Assembly (NCBI RefSeq): GCF_005869225.1
Contig: NZ_SWFP01000003.1
Coordinates: 434,001-498,000 of the forward strand
Origin: Dyadobacter bucti
GTDB taxonomy: Bacteria > Bacteroidota > Bacteroidia > Cytophagales > Spirosomataceae
Direction of reading: 5' to 3'
DNA: 64,000 nucleotides
A model generated the notes under the pieces. That model did not search any database and had not been told where the DNA came from. It was given only the letters and a program-made list of their open reading frames with translations. This document shows positions 1-9,924 of the stretch, one piece after another; position 1 is the stretch's first letter, and every line of letters starts with the position of its first letter. The translations under genes and the position numbers were made by a program.

Positions 1-408
1 GATAATTGGTATAAACATCTGGTCATCGCCGCACCCTATCTTGAACTGATCGAGGAATTTACCCTGCGTGAACTGATTGAATTTCACAGCAGCTTCAAAC
101 CGTTGAAAAAAGGTATTTCATTCGCCGATTTTGAGGATTTTGTACAGTTATCCCACGCCAGCGGGAAAATTATAAGGCATTTCTCTTCCGGTATGAAGCA
201 ACGCGTAAAGCTAGGGCTGGCGTTTCTGTCAGACGTGCCGGTGATTTTTCTGGATGAACCTACTACCAACCTGGACGTTCAGGGCATACGCTGGTACCTC
301 GATCACGTGGTTGATAACACAGATAATCAGCTTGTTTTGCTCGGGTCGAATGTGGAGCAGGAATATGAATTTTGTGAAAATATCATTACCGTTTCTGCGT
401 TCAAATAA
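1..408 (+). CDS. ABC transporter ATP-binding protein, C-terminal part
   Basis: The reading frame is open from the first base of the window, so the 5' end lies outside. The visible 135 codons hold the second half of an ABC nucleotide-binding domain: the signature-type segment FSSGMKQRVKLG, then Walker B VIFLDEP followed by the D-loop residues TTNLD. The Walker A motif is missing only because of the window edge. The protein ends soon after the H-loop region, where SNVEQEYEF stands in place of the usual switch histidine, so the H-loop looks non-canonical. It would energise an export permease in the inner membrane, probably encoded upstream. The next gene begins 18 bp later on the same strand, but its product has no evident functional link. 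The substrate cannot be told. Confidence 0.85.
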   Translation, partial: DNWYKHLVIAAPYLELIEEFTLRELIEFHSSFKPLKKGISFADFEDFVQLSHASGKIIRHFSSGMKQRVKLGLAFLSDVPVIFLDEPTTNLDVQGIRWYLDHVVDNTDNQLVLLGSNVEQEYEFCENIITVSAFK

Positions 409-426
409 AAACGTGAAGTACATTTT

Positions 427-3400
427 ATGAGGGAAACTTTACAGTCAATTCTGCTATTGATCCTGATTTTTCTTTGTGGCGCGGGCAGCAAAGTCCGGGC
501 AGGAGGAATGTACTTTATCGAAAACAAGGGGCAATGGGAGAAGGAGATATTGTTCCGGGCCGAAATCCCAGGCGGTTTTCTATTCCTTAAAAAGCAATCG
601 ATCGTATATGTGCTGTATAATGCTTCGGAGGTGTCCGCCAGGCATGCCGGCAGGCCTGTAAAAACTGCTTTGGCAAAGGGAAATGTGCTTTTTAAAGAAA
701 CCATCTCGGCACATGGGGTGGAAGTACAGTTTCAGAACGCTTCGCAGACCGTTACATACAAGGCAAATAAGGAAGTCAAAACACGTTTCAATTATTTTTT
801 AGGAAAAGACCCTACCGGCTGGTCTGGCAATGTAAAAGGCTATGAGGAAATACGCTATCAAAACCTTTATGATGGAATTGATATGCGCATCTATATGCAT
901 CGATTTACGCTTAAATATGAATTTATAGTTCATCCTCAGGCAGATGCGTCACAAATCCGGATGAAGTACAGCGGGACGGACGATATTTCTTTGAGCGAAA
1001 AAGGCCAGGTTGTTGTCAAAACTTCGGTCGGGCAGTTTAAAGAAGCGGAACCCTACTCCTTTCAAAGTGTCGCCGGTAGAACAAAGGATGTCGCCTCCCG
1101 CTTTGCCCTTAGTCCCGATCACACAGCCTCTTTTGTCCTGCCACAAGGGTATAATAAATCCGAAACACTCACGATTGATCCCGAGCTGATTTTTTCAACC
1201 TATTCCGGTTCAGGATCCGATAACTGGGGACATACTGCAACGTATGATGAGGAAGGTAACCTATATTCCGGTGGTACTGTGTTCGGGTCAGATTTTCCGG
1301 CAACTATCGGTGCTTTTCAGGTTAAATTCGGAGGAGAAGTGGATGTTTCCGTTCTCAAATTTACACCTGACGGAAGCGAGTTGCTATATGCTACCTTTCT
1401 GGGAGGAGCCGATACGGACCTTCCTAGCAGTTTGATTGTCAATAGCAGAAAAGAACTGCTGATCCTGGGCACAACGTCTTCGAGAAATTTTCCGGTAACA
1501 GCCAATGCTTTTCAAAAAGTTTTTGGAGGTGGTACCGATGTGGTGCCCATTTCCGGTCTGGAACTACCGAATGGCGCGGACATGTTCGTGTCCAGACTAA
1601 GTGCTGACGGAAAGCAGCTCGTTGCATCCACATTTCTCGGAGGCAGCGGAAATGATGGCGTAAGTATGCCGTCGGATACGGGTATACAGAACTACGGTGA
1701 CAGTTTCCGGGGCGAGATCGGTTTAGATATAGCCGGCAATATCGTGGTTGCATCGTCTACCAATTCTCCCAATTTTCCACTAAGAAACCCGGTTCAGGAT
1801 AAAATTTCGGGCCAGCAGGACGGTGTAATTCTTAAGTTTTCCCCTGACTTGAATGATCTGCTATGGAGTACTTATCTGGGTGGTAATCAGTGGGATGCTG
1901 CTTATTCAGTAAAGCCCGCGGCAAATGGTGACATTTACGTGACGGGTATTTCTCAAAGTACGGATCTGCCGGTGAATGCAAATTCGTATCAAAAGACTTT
2001 ATATGGTGTAGAAGACGCTTTCGTTGCAAGATATGCGAACGACAAATTGCTCGGCATAACCTATCTCGGCACAAACCGGGAAGATGCAGGATACCTCCTT
2101 GATCTGGATCAAAATGGCAATGTTTATGTGTACGGGCTCAGCACAGGTGATTACCCTGTAAGCCAGGGAGTATATCAGAATGAAAAAAGCGGGCAATTCA
2201 TTCATGCATTGGATGCTGCATTGTCGAAATCTATTTTTTCGACCATTATAGGTTCTGGTAGGGGAACACCGGATATCTCACCGACTGCGTTTCTGGTAAG
2301 TGAATGCGGCAATATTTATATCGCTGGCTGGGGTGGAAATGTAAATGTGACATCAGAGCATACCCCGTTCAGCAGTACAACCAATCTGCCGGTCACTGAC
2401 GATGCGATTCAAGCTGTTACCAATGGCAACAACTTTTATATCGCTATACTGGAACAGGGAGCCAAGTCGCTTTTATACGCCACCTACTTCGGCAACCTTG
2501 ACCGCACCGGGAGAGTTCAGGGGGATCATGTGGACGGGGGAACCAGCCGGTTTGACAAGAACGGTACCATTTACCATGCAACCTGCGCCTGCGGTGGCAG
2601 CCATTTTCCTGTAACCCCACAGGCCTGGTCCCAAACCAACAACAGCGAGAACTGTAACAATGCAGCGTTTAAAATTGATATAGACAGGCTCAAAGCAGAT
2701 TTTGATGTGTATTCGGGAAGTACAAAAGATATAACCCGGGGCTGTGCACCATTGTCGTTGTCATTTGTAAACACAAGTGAAGGAGGCATAGACTATATAT
2801 GGGACGTAGGCGGGAATGTTTTTTCGAGGGAGGACGACCAGTCCGAATATATTTTTGAAAAACCGGGCGAATACACCGTTACTTTAAAGGCATATAACCG
2901 TCTAAGCTGTAAACGGGTTGATATGGTCTCCAAAAAAATCATAGTGGAAACACTGGACGTTAAAGTAAAAGAAGATACTACGGTCTGCGAAAATACAGCC
3001 GTAAAACTATTTGCTTCGGGTGGAACGCAGTATAAATGGACACCTGCAAACGGACTCGACAATGCTACAAGTTCGGCACCGACGGTTACTGTTAAAGAAA
3101 CAACGGAGTTTGCAGTGGAGGTGAGTAATGCAAGTGGCTGCAAGGTGAATGAGTCAGTGAAAATAACAGTCGCCAAAAAAACTGATTTTATAGAAATGCC
3201 CGACACGGAAGTTTGCCTTGGCGCAACGGTTGTCCTGACTGTTTCCGGGGATGCACAAAGCTATCGCTGGCTGCCAAACAACGGGCTTCCGGAGACGATC
3301 GCAAAAACGGTAACCGTGAAGCCGGAACAAACAACTACGTATACGATTGAAGGGTTGTATGCGGACGGATGCAAGCCTGTCCGGGAAATAACGGTGAATG

Positions 3401-3891
3401 TGGACAAATCCTATGAACCTGTTTTTGATATCACACAATCGGGCGGCGCTTGTAATGAGCCGTTTAATTATACTTTGAATAATAAAACACCCAATGCGCA
3501 ACGCTATGAATGGAATATGGGCACGGGAAATTTAATCAACGAGCCGAAAGTCACTGAGTACGTGTATGAAACGGCCGGGGAATACACGATCACCCTCACG
3601 GCTTACAATGCAGCTGGGTGTTCGTTATCAAACTCAAAAAAAATAAAGGCGGAACCGGCTTTTGTTCTGACGAATGTGATTACCCCCAACGGTGATGGGA
3701 AAAATGATTCATTTGTAGTGCCGGTTTCTCCATCATCCCTTGAAATTTTCAACCGTTGGGGCAAGTCTGTATTTAAAGCTGCCGACTACAAAAATGACTG
3801 GGGAAAAGGAATCGCAAACGGTACCTATTATTATGTAGTGGACACCCCGCAGGGAAATCACTGCAAAGGCTGGATCGAGGTTTTGGAATAA
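427..3891 (+). CDS. Secreted PKD/SBBP-repeat protein with T9SS C-terminal (gliding motility-type) domain
   Basis: This is a 1154-residue exported protein. A signal peptide (hydrophobic residues about 8-20) is followed by the FIENKGQW segment typical of the DUF7948 N-terminal domain found with SBBP repeats. Residues about 255-700 hold repeated blades of the type FSTYLGG, ATFLGG and YATYFG, with the NF/DLPVT.NAFQ signature of SBBP beta-propeller repeats. Several Ig-like PKD domains follow at about 750-1070 (W.VGG, PGEYTVTL, AGEYTITLTAYN). The last 80 residues (VITPNGDGKNDSF, IFNRWGKSVF, GTYYYVV) match the gliding motility-associated CHU_C domain, a type B sorting signal for the type IX secretion system. 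It is therefore probably exported across the outer membrane as a surface or secreted adhesin-like protein. The ligand is unknown. Confidence 0.88.
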   Translation: MRETLQSILLLILIFLCGAGSKVRAGGMYFIENKGQWEKEILFRAEIPGGFLFLKKQSIVYVLYNASEVSARHAGRPVKTALAKGNVLFKETISAHGVEVQFQNASQTVTYKANKEVKTRFNYFLGKDPTGWSGNVKGYEEIRYQNLYDGIDMRIYMHRFTLKYEFIVHPQADASQIRMKYSGTDDISLSEKGQVVVKTSVGQFKEAEPYSFQSVAGRTKDVASRFALSPDHTASFVLPQGYNKSETLTIDPELIFSTYSGSGSDNWGHTATYDEEGNLYSGGTVFGSDFPATIGAFQVKFGGEVDVSVLKFTPDGSELLYATFLGGADTDLPSSLIVNSRKELLILGTTSSRNFPVTANAFQKVFGGGTDVVPISGLELPNGADMFVSRLSADGKQLVASTFLGGSGNDGVSMPSDTGIQNYGDSFRGEIGLDIAGNIVVASSTNSPNFPLRNPVQDKISGQQDGVILKFSPDLNDLLWSTYLGGNQWDAAYSVKPAANGDIYVTGISQSTDLPVNANSYQKTLYGVEDAFVARYANDKLLGITYLGTNREDAGYLLDLDQNGNVYVYGLSTGDYPVSQGVYQNEKSGQFIHALDAALSKSIFSTIIGSGRGTPDISPTAFLVSECGNIYIAGWGGNVNVTSEHTPFSSTTNLPVTDDAIQAVTNGNNFYIAILEQGAKSLLYATYFGNLDRTGRVQGDHVDGGTSRFDKNGTIYHATCACGGSHFPVTPQAWSQTNNSENCNNAAFKIDIDRLKADFDVYSGSTKDITRGCAPLSLSFVNTSEGGIDYIWDVGGNVFSREDDQSEYIFEKPGEYTVTLKAYNRLSCKRVDMVSKKIIVETLDVKVKEDTTVCENTAVKLFASGGTQYKWTPANGLDNATSSAPTVTVKETTEFAVEVSNASGCKVNESVKITVAKKTDFIEMPDTEVCLGATVVLTVSGDAQSYRWLPNNGLPETIAKTVTVKPEQTTTYTIEGLYADGCKPVREITVNVDKSYEPVFDITQSGGACNEPFNYTLNNKTPNAQRYEWNMGTGNLINEPKVTEYVYETAGEYTITLTAYNAAGCSLSNSKKIKAEPAFVLTNVITPNGDGKNDSFVVPVSPSSLEIFNRWGKSVFKAADYKNDWGKGIANGTYYYVVDTPQGNHCKGWIEVLE

Positions 3892-3999
3892 GGCCGTTTT
3901 GATCGCCAAGGGATATTTATTAAATTTAATATCAGGATTGTAGAGCATTATTGAAAGAAAATTGAAACACTATATTTTACACTTTTAAATCAAAACAAT

Positions 4000-4449
4000 A
4001 TGAAAAAGATAGTTCTCTTATTAATTATTCTGGGCAGTTTCTCGGTTGTCAACGCGCAGAGTACGAATCATTTCGGGAAAGAAATCAATGATGAAATGGC
4101 CATAGCAGCCAGCTCTCTTCCTGAAAAAATGAAAGACAAAACCGAAATGGATGCGAAAGTTTCGGGTACGGTGGAATCGGTTTGTCAAGTGAAAGGTTGC
4201 TGGATGAAAGTGAAAATGGACAATGGCGAAACCATGCGTGTGATGTTTAAGGACTATGCGTTTTTTGTCCCAAAAGATATTGCCGGTAAAACAGTAGTGT
4301 TTGAGGGAGAAGCGCAGAAGAAAATGGTTCCGGTGGAGCATTTGCAGCATTATGCGAAGGATGCTGGTAAAAGCCAAGAAGAAATTGCTAAAATTACGGA
4401 GCCTCAGGAAGAACTGACTTTTATAGCTGATGGCGTGATCGTTAAATAA
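4000..4449 (+). CDS. DUF4920 domain-containing exported protein
   Basis: This 149-residue protein has a clear signal peptide (MKKIVLLLIILGSFSVVNAQ). The mature part matches DUF4920: it contains VESVCQVKGCWMKV, with the two cysteines five residues apart and followed by a tryptophan, then MRVMFKDYAFFVPKD and GKTVVFEG. The fold in this family is OB-like, and the paired cysteines suggest metal binding or a disulfide in the periplasm, but no biochemical role is established. The gene stands alone and is followed by a strong rho-independent terminator, so it is probably monocistronic. Confidence 0.85.
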   Translation: MKKIVLLLIILGSFSVVNAQSTNHFGKEINDEMAIAASSLPEKMKDKTEMDAKVSGTVESVCQVKGCWMKVKMDNGETMRVMFKDYAFFVPKDIAGKTVVFEGEAQKKMVPVEHLQHYAKDAGKSQEEIAKITEPQEELTFIADGVIVK

Positions 4450-4478
4450 GCACATCTGTAAGTAAGAAATAACCGGAT

Positions 4479-4514
4479 GGACACTTTTGTAGAGATACAA
4501 CAGTGTCCTTTTTT
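4479..4514 (+). terminator. Rho-independent terminator after the DUF4920 gene
   Basis: GGACACTTTTGT and ACAACAGTGTCC pair around the loop AGAGAT, and TTTTTTAT follows on the + strand. The 3' arm overlaps the GTG at 4503. That argues against a 5'-extended start for the downstream hydrolase and in favour of its ATG at 4521. Confidence 0.8.
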
Positions 4515-4520
4515 ATTTGT

Positions 4521-6302
4521 ATGAAAATTAGAATCTCTGCCCTCCTGTTCTTATGTTTTTTTTGCCATCAGTTATCTTTTGCACAGTCCGGCAAACTGAA
4601 TTGGTGGAATCCCCAAACCGCCGCATTTCCGGTAGTTGAAGGCCAGGCCTGGCCAAAAGAGTTGAAAAATCCGTACGATCGTTTTCCCGCCCGGGCTGAA
4701 AAGCAGGTCAGGAAGCAGGTTTGGGATTTGTCCAGTCAATCGGCTGGTCTGATGATCAGGTTTCGCGCTAATTCGCCTCAGATTAAAATCAGATATACGG
4801 TCGGCGGAAAACATGGTATGCCACACATGCCGCCGACCGGTGCAAGCGGTGTGGATTTGTACACTATTTCCAGCGACGGCGAACTGCAGTGGTGCACTGG
4901 GAAATATGCATTTGGTGATACGATAACATTTGATTTCAATGGTCTGAGACCCAACGATAATTATCACAAACTCGGGCGGGAATACAGGCTTTTTTTGCCT
5001 TTATATAATAGTGTGAAATGGCTTGAAATAGGGACACAGGAGGGTTCTGTATTTACTCCACTGGCTGTTAGGCCAGAAAAGCCGGTGGTGGTGTACGGTA
5101 CGTCTATCGCCCAGGGAGCTTGTGCATCGCGGCCGGGAATGGCCTGGCCGGCAATTTTGGGCCGCAAGCTTGACCATCAAACGATCAACCTGGGTTTTTC
5201 CGGAAACGGGCGGCTGGAAAAGGAAGTGATAGATCTGATTTCCGAGATCGATGCGAAAATTTATGTGCTGGATTGTCTGCCGAATATGATTGTGAAAGCA
5301 GATGGATCGACCCAAGTCACAGCGGAGGAAGTCAGGAGCAGGATATTGAATTCGGTGCGTAATTTAAAACAAAAACGGCCAGCTGTACCCATTGTGCTGG
5401 CTGAACATGCAGGTTATACAGATGGTGACGTCAATTCCGAGCGGAAAGGGTTTTACTTGGAAACAAACCGGATTTTGCGGGATGCTTTTGCACAGCTGAA
5501 ATCAGAAGGAATACAGGAATTGTATCTCATTCCAAAAGATGATTTTAAACAGGATTTGGAAACAATGGTCGATGGAACGCATCCTACAGATCTGGGAATG
5601 ATGCGTTATGCTGAAGGGTATGAACCACATATCCGGAAAATATTGCATGAAAAAAGTGGTGAAGTGTCGACTACCCAGCCGGTTACGCAGTTGCGTGAGC
5701 TGAATAATTATGATTGGGAATCGAGGCATAAAGAGATATTGGAGCTAAACAAAAAATCAGCACCATCGGCGATCGTGATCGGGAATTCCATCACCCATTT
5801 TTGGGGTGGGTTTCCAAAAGGACCACGTGCTACCGGTGAAGAATCATGGAACAGTACATTCGGCAAAAGCGCAAGAAATCTTGGCTACGGATGGGACCGC
5901 GTGGAAAACGTACTCTGGAGGATTTACAATGGGGAGCTTGACGGATTTTCATGCAAACAGATCTTTATCAATATCGGCACAAACAACCTGCACCTAAATA
6001 CGGACGATGAAATTGTCGAAGGATGGAAATTGCTTATTGAGGCGATCAAAAACCGTCAGCCAGCTGCTATCATCACAATGTTTGGAATTTATCCGAGAAG
6101 ACAACAGGAAGAACGTGTCGCCAGCCTCAACAAAAGGTTGGCACAACTGACCGGTGAAGCAGATATCAATTATCTGGATCCCGGCAAGGTATTTCTGCAA
6201 ACGGACGGGAAAATTGATGAATCTCTTTTTTCGGACGGTCTTCACCCGAATGCAAAAGGTTACTCACTGCTGGGGAATGCGATTAAACCATTTGTGAAGT
6301 AG
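4521..6302 (+). CDS. Double SGNH/GDSL hydrolase with N-terminal GxDLY domain
   Basis: This 593-residue exported protein starts at ATG 4521, which opens directly into a signal peptide ending near SFAQS; a GTG at 4503 lies inside the preceding terminator stem. The mature part carries an N-terminal SsfX3-like domain with the GVDLY (GxDLY) motif. A first SGNH domain follows (YGTSIAQG with the nucleophile Ser, and DGTHPTDLG with the Asp/His pair). A second complete SGNH domain comes after it (VIGNSITHFWGG, NIGTNNL, DGLHPNAKGY). Both catalytic sets look intact. Such proteins are carbohydrate or lipid esterases (deacetylases) in the periplasm or at the surface. Two hydrolase domains in one chain suggest work on a multiply acylated glycan, which is inference. 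The substrate is not predictable. Confidence 0.87.
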   Translation: MKIRISALLFLCFFCHQLSFAQSGKLNWWNPQTAAFPVVEGQAWPKELKNPYDRFPARAEKQVRKQVWDLSSQSAGLMIRFRANSPQIKIRYTVGGKHGMPHMPPTGASGVDLYTISSDGELQWCTGKYAFGDTITFDFNGLRPNDNYHKLGREYRLFLPLYNSVKWLEIGTQEGSVFTPLAVRPEKPVVVYGTSIAQGACASRPGMAWPAILGRKLDHQTINLGFSGNGRLEKEVIDLISEIDAKIYVLDCLPNMIVKADGSTQVTAEEVRSRILNSVRNLKQKRPAVPIVLAEHAGYTDGDVNSERKGFYLETNRILRDAFAQLKSEGIQELYLIPKDDFKQDLETMVDGTHPTDLGMMRYAEGYEPHIRKILHEKSGEVSTTQPVTQLRELNNYDWESRHKEILELNKKSAPSAIVIGNSITHFWGGFPKGPRATGEESWNSTFGKSARNLGYGWDRVENVLWRIYNGELDGFSCKQIFINIGTNNLHLNTDDEIVEGWKLLIEAIKNRQPAAIITMFGIYPRRQQEERVASLNKRLAQLTGEADINYLDPGKVFLQTDGKIDESLFSDGLHPNAKGYSLLGNAIKPFVK

Positions 6303-6311
6303 CGGAACGCC

Positions 6312-7205
6312 TCAAAGTACAGTACCAATCCCAAACAGGATCACAAACAGCAGCGTAGAAAGCGCCATTTGTTTCAGGTAAGGATCTAGTTCACTGGCTT
6401 TTTTGAGCCGGGAAATGGCCAGCCCGTTCTTGATAAAAAACGGGAAACTCAGCAGGAACAATAAGCTGGTATATCCTGAAAAATGCTGAATTGTATAGAT
6501 CAGCACACAAAGCATACCGATCGTGAGTATGAACCAGTGGTATGCGATTGCTTTTTCCCTTCCCAGCCGGACAGGGATGGAGTTTTTGCCCGTAGCTTTG
6601 TCAGATTCTATATCACGTATATTATTGATATTCAATACCCCCACTGCAAAAAGTCCGCAGCTTGTGGCGGGCAGCAGAAGTCCCCAGTTCCAGACATGCG
6701 TATGCAGATAGCTGCTGCCCAGAACACCCACCCAGCCAAAGAAAATCAGGACCGAAAGATCTCCCAGACCAACGTATCCGTATGGTCGCTTGCCGGCGGT
6801 ATAGGTTATCGCGGCGATAATACAGGCAATCCCGATTCCAAGAAATACCCAGAAAGTATTTGCCGGGGCATCTTTCAAGGCCAGAGTCAATAGCGCGATC
6901 CCGGATATCAGCGCCAGAATTGAAAAAACGATGATAGCCCGTAACATGGTCCCTGCCTGGATATGCCCGGAATGAACAGCGCGCCTTGGCCCTTCGCGCA
7001 GTTCGGTATCTTTACCATTTACCGCATCACCATAATCGTTGGCGAAATTGGAAAGTACCTGCAAAAGAATAGTCGTAAGTACACTTAACCCTGCGACGGC
7101 CCAGCTGAAATGACCGGTAGAAGCTGCTAAAAAACAGCCCATTAAAATACAAGAAAGGGCAAGAGGTAAAGTTCTGGGGCGCGCAGCTTCAATCCAGGGA
7201 TTCAT
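6312..7205 (-). CDS. menA: 1,4-dihydroxy-2-naphthoate polyprenyltransferase
   Basis: MenA attaches the prenyl chain to 1,4-dihydroxy-2-naphthoate in the inner membrane, the penultimate step of menaquinone synthesis. The protein is 297 residues from the ATG at 7205 and begins MNPWIEAARPRTLPLA, the usual MenA opening. It has about eight hydrophobic segments, the first UbiA aspartate motif NFANDYGDAVNGKD and the second NNIRDIESDKATGKNS. A longer in-frame start at 7343 would overlap the upstream peroxidase gene and add non-homologous residues, so I reject it. No other men genes are next to it. Menaquinone as sole quinone is normal for this phylum. Confidence 0.93.
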   Translation of the reverse strand: MNPWIEAARPRTLPLALSCILMGCFLAASTGHFSWAVAGLSVLTTILLQVLSNFANDYGDAVNGKDTELREGPRRAVHSGHIQAGTMLRAIIVFSILALISGIALLTLALKDAPANTFWVFLGIGIACIIAAITYTAGKRPYGYVGLGDLSVLIFFGWVGVLGSSYLHTHVWNWGLLLPATSCGLFAVGVLNINNIRDIESDKATGKNSIPVRLGREKAIAYHWFILTIGMLCVLIYTIQHFSGYTSLLFLLSFPFFIKNGLAISRLKKASELDPYLKQMALSTLLFVILFGIGTVL

Positions 7206-7287
7206 TTTTTGAGAGTCGACGGTTATTGAAAACGCAGAATCCGCAGGCGTTGCCTTGCGAAATTCTGCGTCTGGAAATGTAACTTTA

Positions 7288-7872
7288 TTAAATGCCCACT
7301 GCGTTGATGAACTCAGGATCAGTAGGTAGTATTTTGGAAGCAAAGAAGTTGGTTAGCTCGCCTTTTTCATTCACTACGTATTTGCAAAAATTCCACGTCG
7401 GAACTTTGTCGTTCCATCCATTCAATTCTTTAGTACTCAGCCATTTGTAAATCGGAGCCTGATCGTCGCCAAGTACGGAGACTTTTTCAAACATTGGGAA
7501 TGTAACACCGTAAGTTGCGGAGCAAAAAGTGGCTATTTCTTCATTTGTCCCTGGCTCCTGGCCATTAAAATTGTTGGCAGGAAATCCCAGAACTACTACC
7601 TTGTCACCATGCTCTTTATTGAATTTCTCCCAATCCGCATATTGTTTGGTATATCCGCATTTGGACGCAACATTCAGGATCACTACTTTTTTTCCTTTGT
7701 ATTTACTTAAATCAACGGTTTTGTTGCCTACAAGCGATTTGACTTTGAAATCGTAAAGTGTTTGTTTGGCAACTGCGGCATCTGCCGGTTTCGAAGCGAT
7801 TTCGCTTTTGTCGGCAAAAAGCCCTGTAAGCAAAGAGGTGAACATAATAAGAACTGTTTTCATTAAGGTCAT
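7288..7872 (-). CDS. Glutathione peroxidase family thiol peroxidase
   Basis: This 194-residue GPx-family protein has an N-terminal hydrophobic segment (MKTVLIMFTSLLTGLFA), probably a signal peptide, so it should act in the periplasm. The catalytic set is visible: Cys in NVASKCGYT, Gln in NNFNGQEPG, and Trp/Asn in WNFCKY. The active site has cysteine, not selenocysteine, so it most likely reduces hydroperoxides with thioredoxin-type donors. A cysteine within WNF-C-K, where many homologues carry another residue, is a small oddity. Start codons at 7872 and 7863 are both possible. menA lies 82 bp downstream on the same strand. Confidence 0.9.
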   Translation of the reverse strand: MTLMKTVLIMFTSLLTGLFADKSEIASKPADAAVAKQTLYDFKVKSLVGNKTVDLSKYKGKKVVILNVASKCGYTKQYADWEKFNKEHGDKVVVLGFPANNFNGQEPGTNEEIATFCSATYGVTFPMFEKVSVLGDDQAPIYKWLSTKELNGWNDKVPTWNFCKYVVNEKGELTNFFASKILPTDPEFINAVGI

Positions 7873-7984
7873 AATGGTAGCTGGTTATTGGTTAGTACGT
7901 TTAAAGGTCAAATGCAATCGATATGGGGACATTCTTAATAATACTGAATTTAAGATCTAACCAGAGAATTCAATCAAATCCACA

Positions 7985-9763
7985 CTACATTCTTTCCGGC
8001 ACCTCTATGCCTAATAACCCCAAAGCTTTGCGAATCGTTTCAGAAACTACGCTCGATAATGCAATTCTGAACTGAACAGCCTCGGGGTTCGGATCAGAGA
8101 AAATCGATACCTCGGCATAGAACTGATTATACACTTTGGCCAGCTCAAATGCATACAAGGAAACAATCGACGGTGCAAATTCATTTGCGGCTGCCATTAC
8201 TTTGGTTGGATATTGGGCCAGTGCAAATACAAGTTCGCGTTCCGCCTGGTGCATTTGGTAAGTCGCCGGCGGTACTACCGCAGCAATACCTGCCTGCTCA
8301 GCTTTGCGGGCAATAGACCGGATGCGCGCGTAGGTATATTGGATAAATGGACCTGTATGCCCCTGAAAATCAATTGATTCTTCCGGATTGAAGAGCATTC
8401 TTTTCTTTGGATCCACTTTGAGCAGGAAATATTTCAAAGCTCCAAGAGCAAGCTGATTGTAAAGCTTGCGTGCTTCATCACTAGCGAAATCATCAATTTT
8501 ACCCAGCTCTTGTGTGCGGCTTTCCGCGGTTTTCACCATTTGATCCACCAAATCGTCCGCATCTACCACAGTACCTTCCCGTGACTTCATTTTTCCCGAG
8601 GGCAGATCGACCATTCCGTAGCTGATATGAAAGCAACCATCTGCATAAGGGCGGCCAAGGCGTTTCAGGATACCAAAAAGAACTTTAAAATGATAATCCT
8701 GTTCATTACCAACGACCCACAAATAACGGTCATTGTGAAAATCGCTGTTTTTCAATTCTGTTGTACCCAGATCCTGCGTGATGTACACAGAAGTTCCGTC
8801 GCCTCTCAGCACAAGTTTTTCGTCCAGTCCTTCTTCCGTCAGATCGATCCAGACGCTATTATCCTCTTTTTTGAAAAAAACATTTTGTTTGAGACCTTCC
8901 TCGATGATGTCTTTTCCTAAAAGGTATGTATTGGATTCATAATATGTTTTGTCAAAATTGACACCGATTTTGTTATAAGTTACGCTGAAACCCTGGTAGA
9001 CCCAATTATTCATTTTCTGCCACAAGGCGACGGTTTCCGCGTCACCCTTTTCCCAAAGGAGCAAAAGGCGCTGCGCTTCCAGAATCCAGGGTGCTTTTTT
9101 TGCGGCATCTTCGTCTGACATCCCCTGGGCCACCAGCTCAGCGATCTGTTTTTTATATTCTACATCAAATTTCACATAATATTTACCGGCAAGGTGGTCG
9201 CCTTTGATGCCGCTCGACTCGGGTGTTTCGCCTCCGCCAAGTTCGCGGTAAGCCAGCATCGACTTACAGATATGTATACCCCTATCATTGACCAGGCAGG
9301 TTTTAACCACATCGAACCCACTTGCTTTCAGGATTTTGGACAAAGAATCCCCTAGGAAATTGTTTCGCAAGTGCCCCAGATGTAGAGGTTTATTGGTATT
9401 GGGAGAGGAAAACTCCACCATCACGGACTGTCCGTTGGACGGAAAAGTACCAAATGATCCGTCGGAAATAATTTCTCCGAAAAGATCCAGCCAGGTAGTG
9501 TCTTTGAGATTGATATTCAGAAACCCCTGAACCACATTGAAACTTTCGACGATCCGGGAGTTTTCATTAAGGTAATTTCCGATAATCTGCCCGATCTCCA
9601 CAGGCGAGCGACGGGTAGTTTTGGTTAAAGTGAACGTGACAAACGTATAAAATCCTTCAAATTCCTTTTTTGTTGGCTGTAACAATATCTCATCAGCCGC
9701 TATTTCAAAATTTGTCTGAATCGCTTTTTGGATATCTTCCTTCAGTATTGCTTCAATCGTCAT
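7985..9763 (-). CDS. argS: Arginyl-tRNA synthetase
   Basis: This 592-residue class I aminoacyl-tRNA synthetase charges tRNA-Arg in the cytoplasm. The N-terminal Add1-type domain is followed by the HIGH-equivalent motif in PNTNKPLHLGHLRNN and the GKMKSREGTVV segment (KMSKS region, degenerate as is usual in ArgRS). The C-terminal DALR anticodon-binding domain includes the GHTGPFIQYTYARIRS region. The length is normal. The gene is isolated, with an AT-rich 160-bp region upstream that separates it from a divergent gene. Confidence 0.96.
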   Translation of the reverse strand: MTIEAILKEDIQKAIQTNFEIAADEILLQPTKKEFEGFYTFVTFTLTKTTRRSPVEIGQIIGNYLNENSRIVESFNVVQGFLNINLKDTTWLDLFGEIISDGSFGTFPSNGQSVMVEFSSPNTNKPLHLGHLRNNFLGDSLSKILKASGFDVVKTCLVNDRGIHICKSMLAYRELGGGETPESSGIKGDHLAGKYYVKFDVEYKKQIAELVAQGMSDEDAAKKAPWILEAQRLLLLWEKGDAETVALWQKMNNWVYQGFSVTYNKIGVNFDKTYYESNTYLLGKDIIEEGLKQNVFFKKEDNSVWIDLTEEGLDEKLVLRGDGTSVYITQDLGTTELKNSDFHNDRYLWVVGNEQDYHFKVLFGILKRLGRPYADGCFHISYGMVDLPSGKMKSREGTVVDADDLVDQMVKTAESRTQELGKIDDFASDEARKLYNQLALGALKYFLLKVDPKKRMLFNPEESIDFQGHTGPFIQYTYARIRSIARKAEQAGIAAVVPPATYQMHQAERELVFALAQYPTKVMAAANEFAPSIVSLYAFELAKVYNQFYAEVSIFSDPNPEAVQFRIALSSVVSETIRKALGLLGIEVPERM

Positions 9764-9924
9764 GAAAAATGGGGTAAACAGAAAGTGTCCTCTTTAAATC
9801 GAAGTAACATTTTCCGAAGTTTTTATTTGAGTAAAATTATTTATAATATTAATAGTAATGTTATCCTTTTTGATGCAAAATTAGGGTAAATATTGAACAG
9901 ACTTACACCCCGAAGGAAGAAGTT

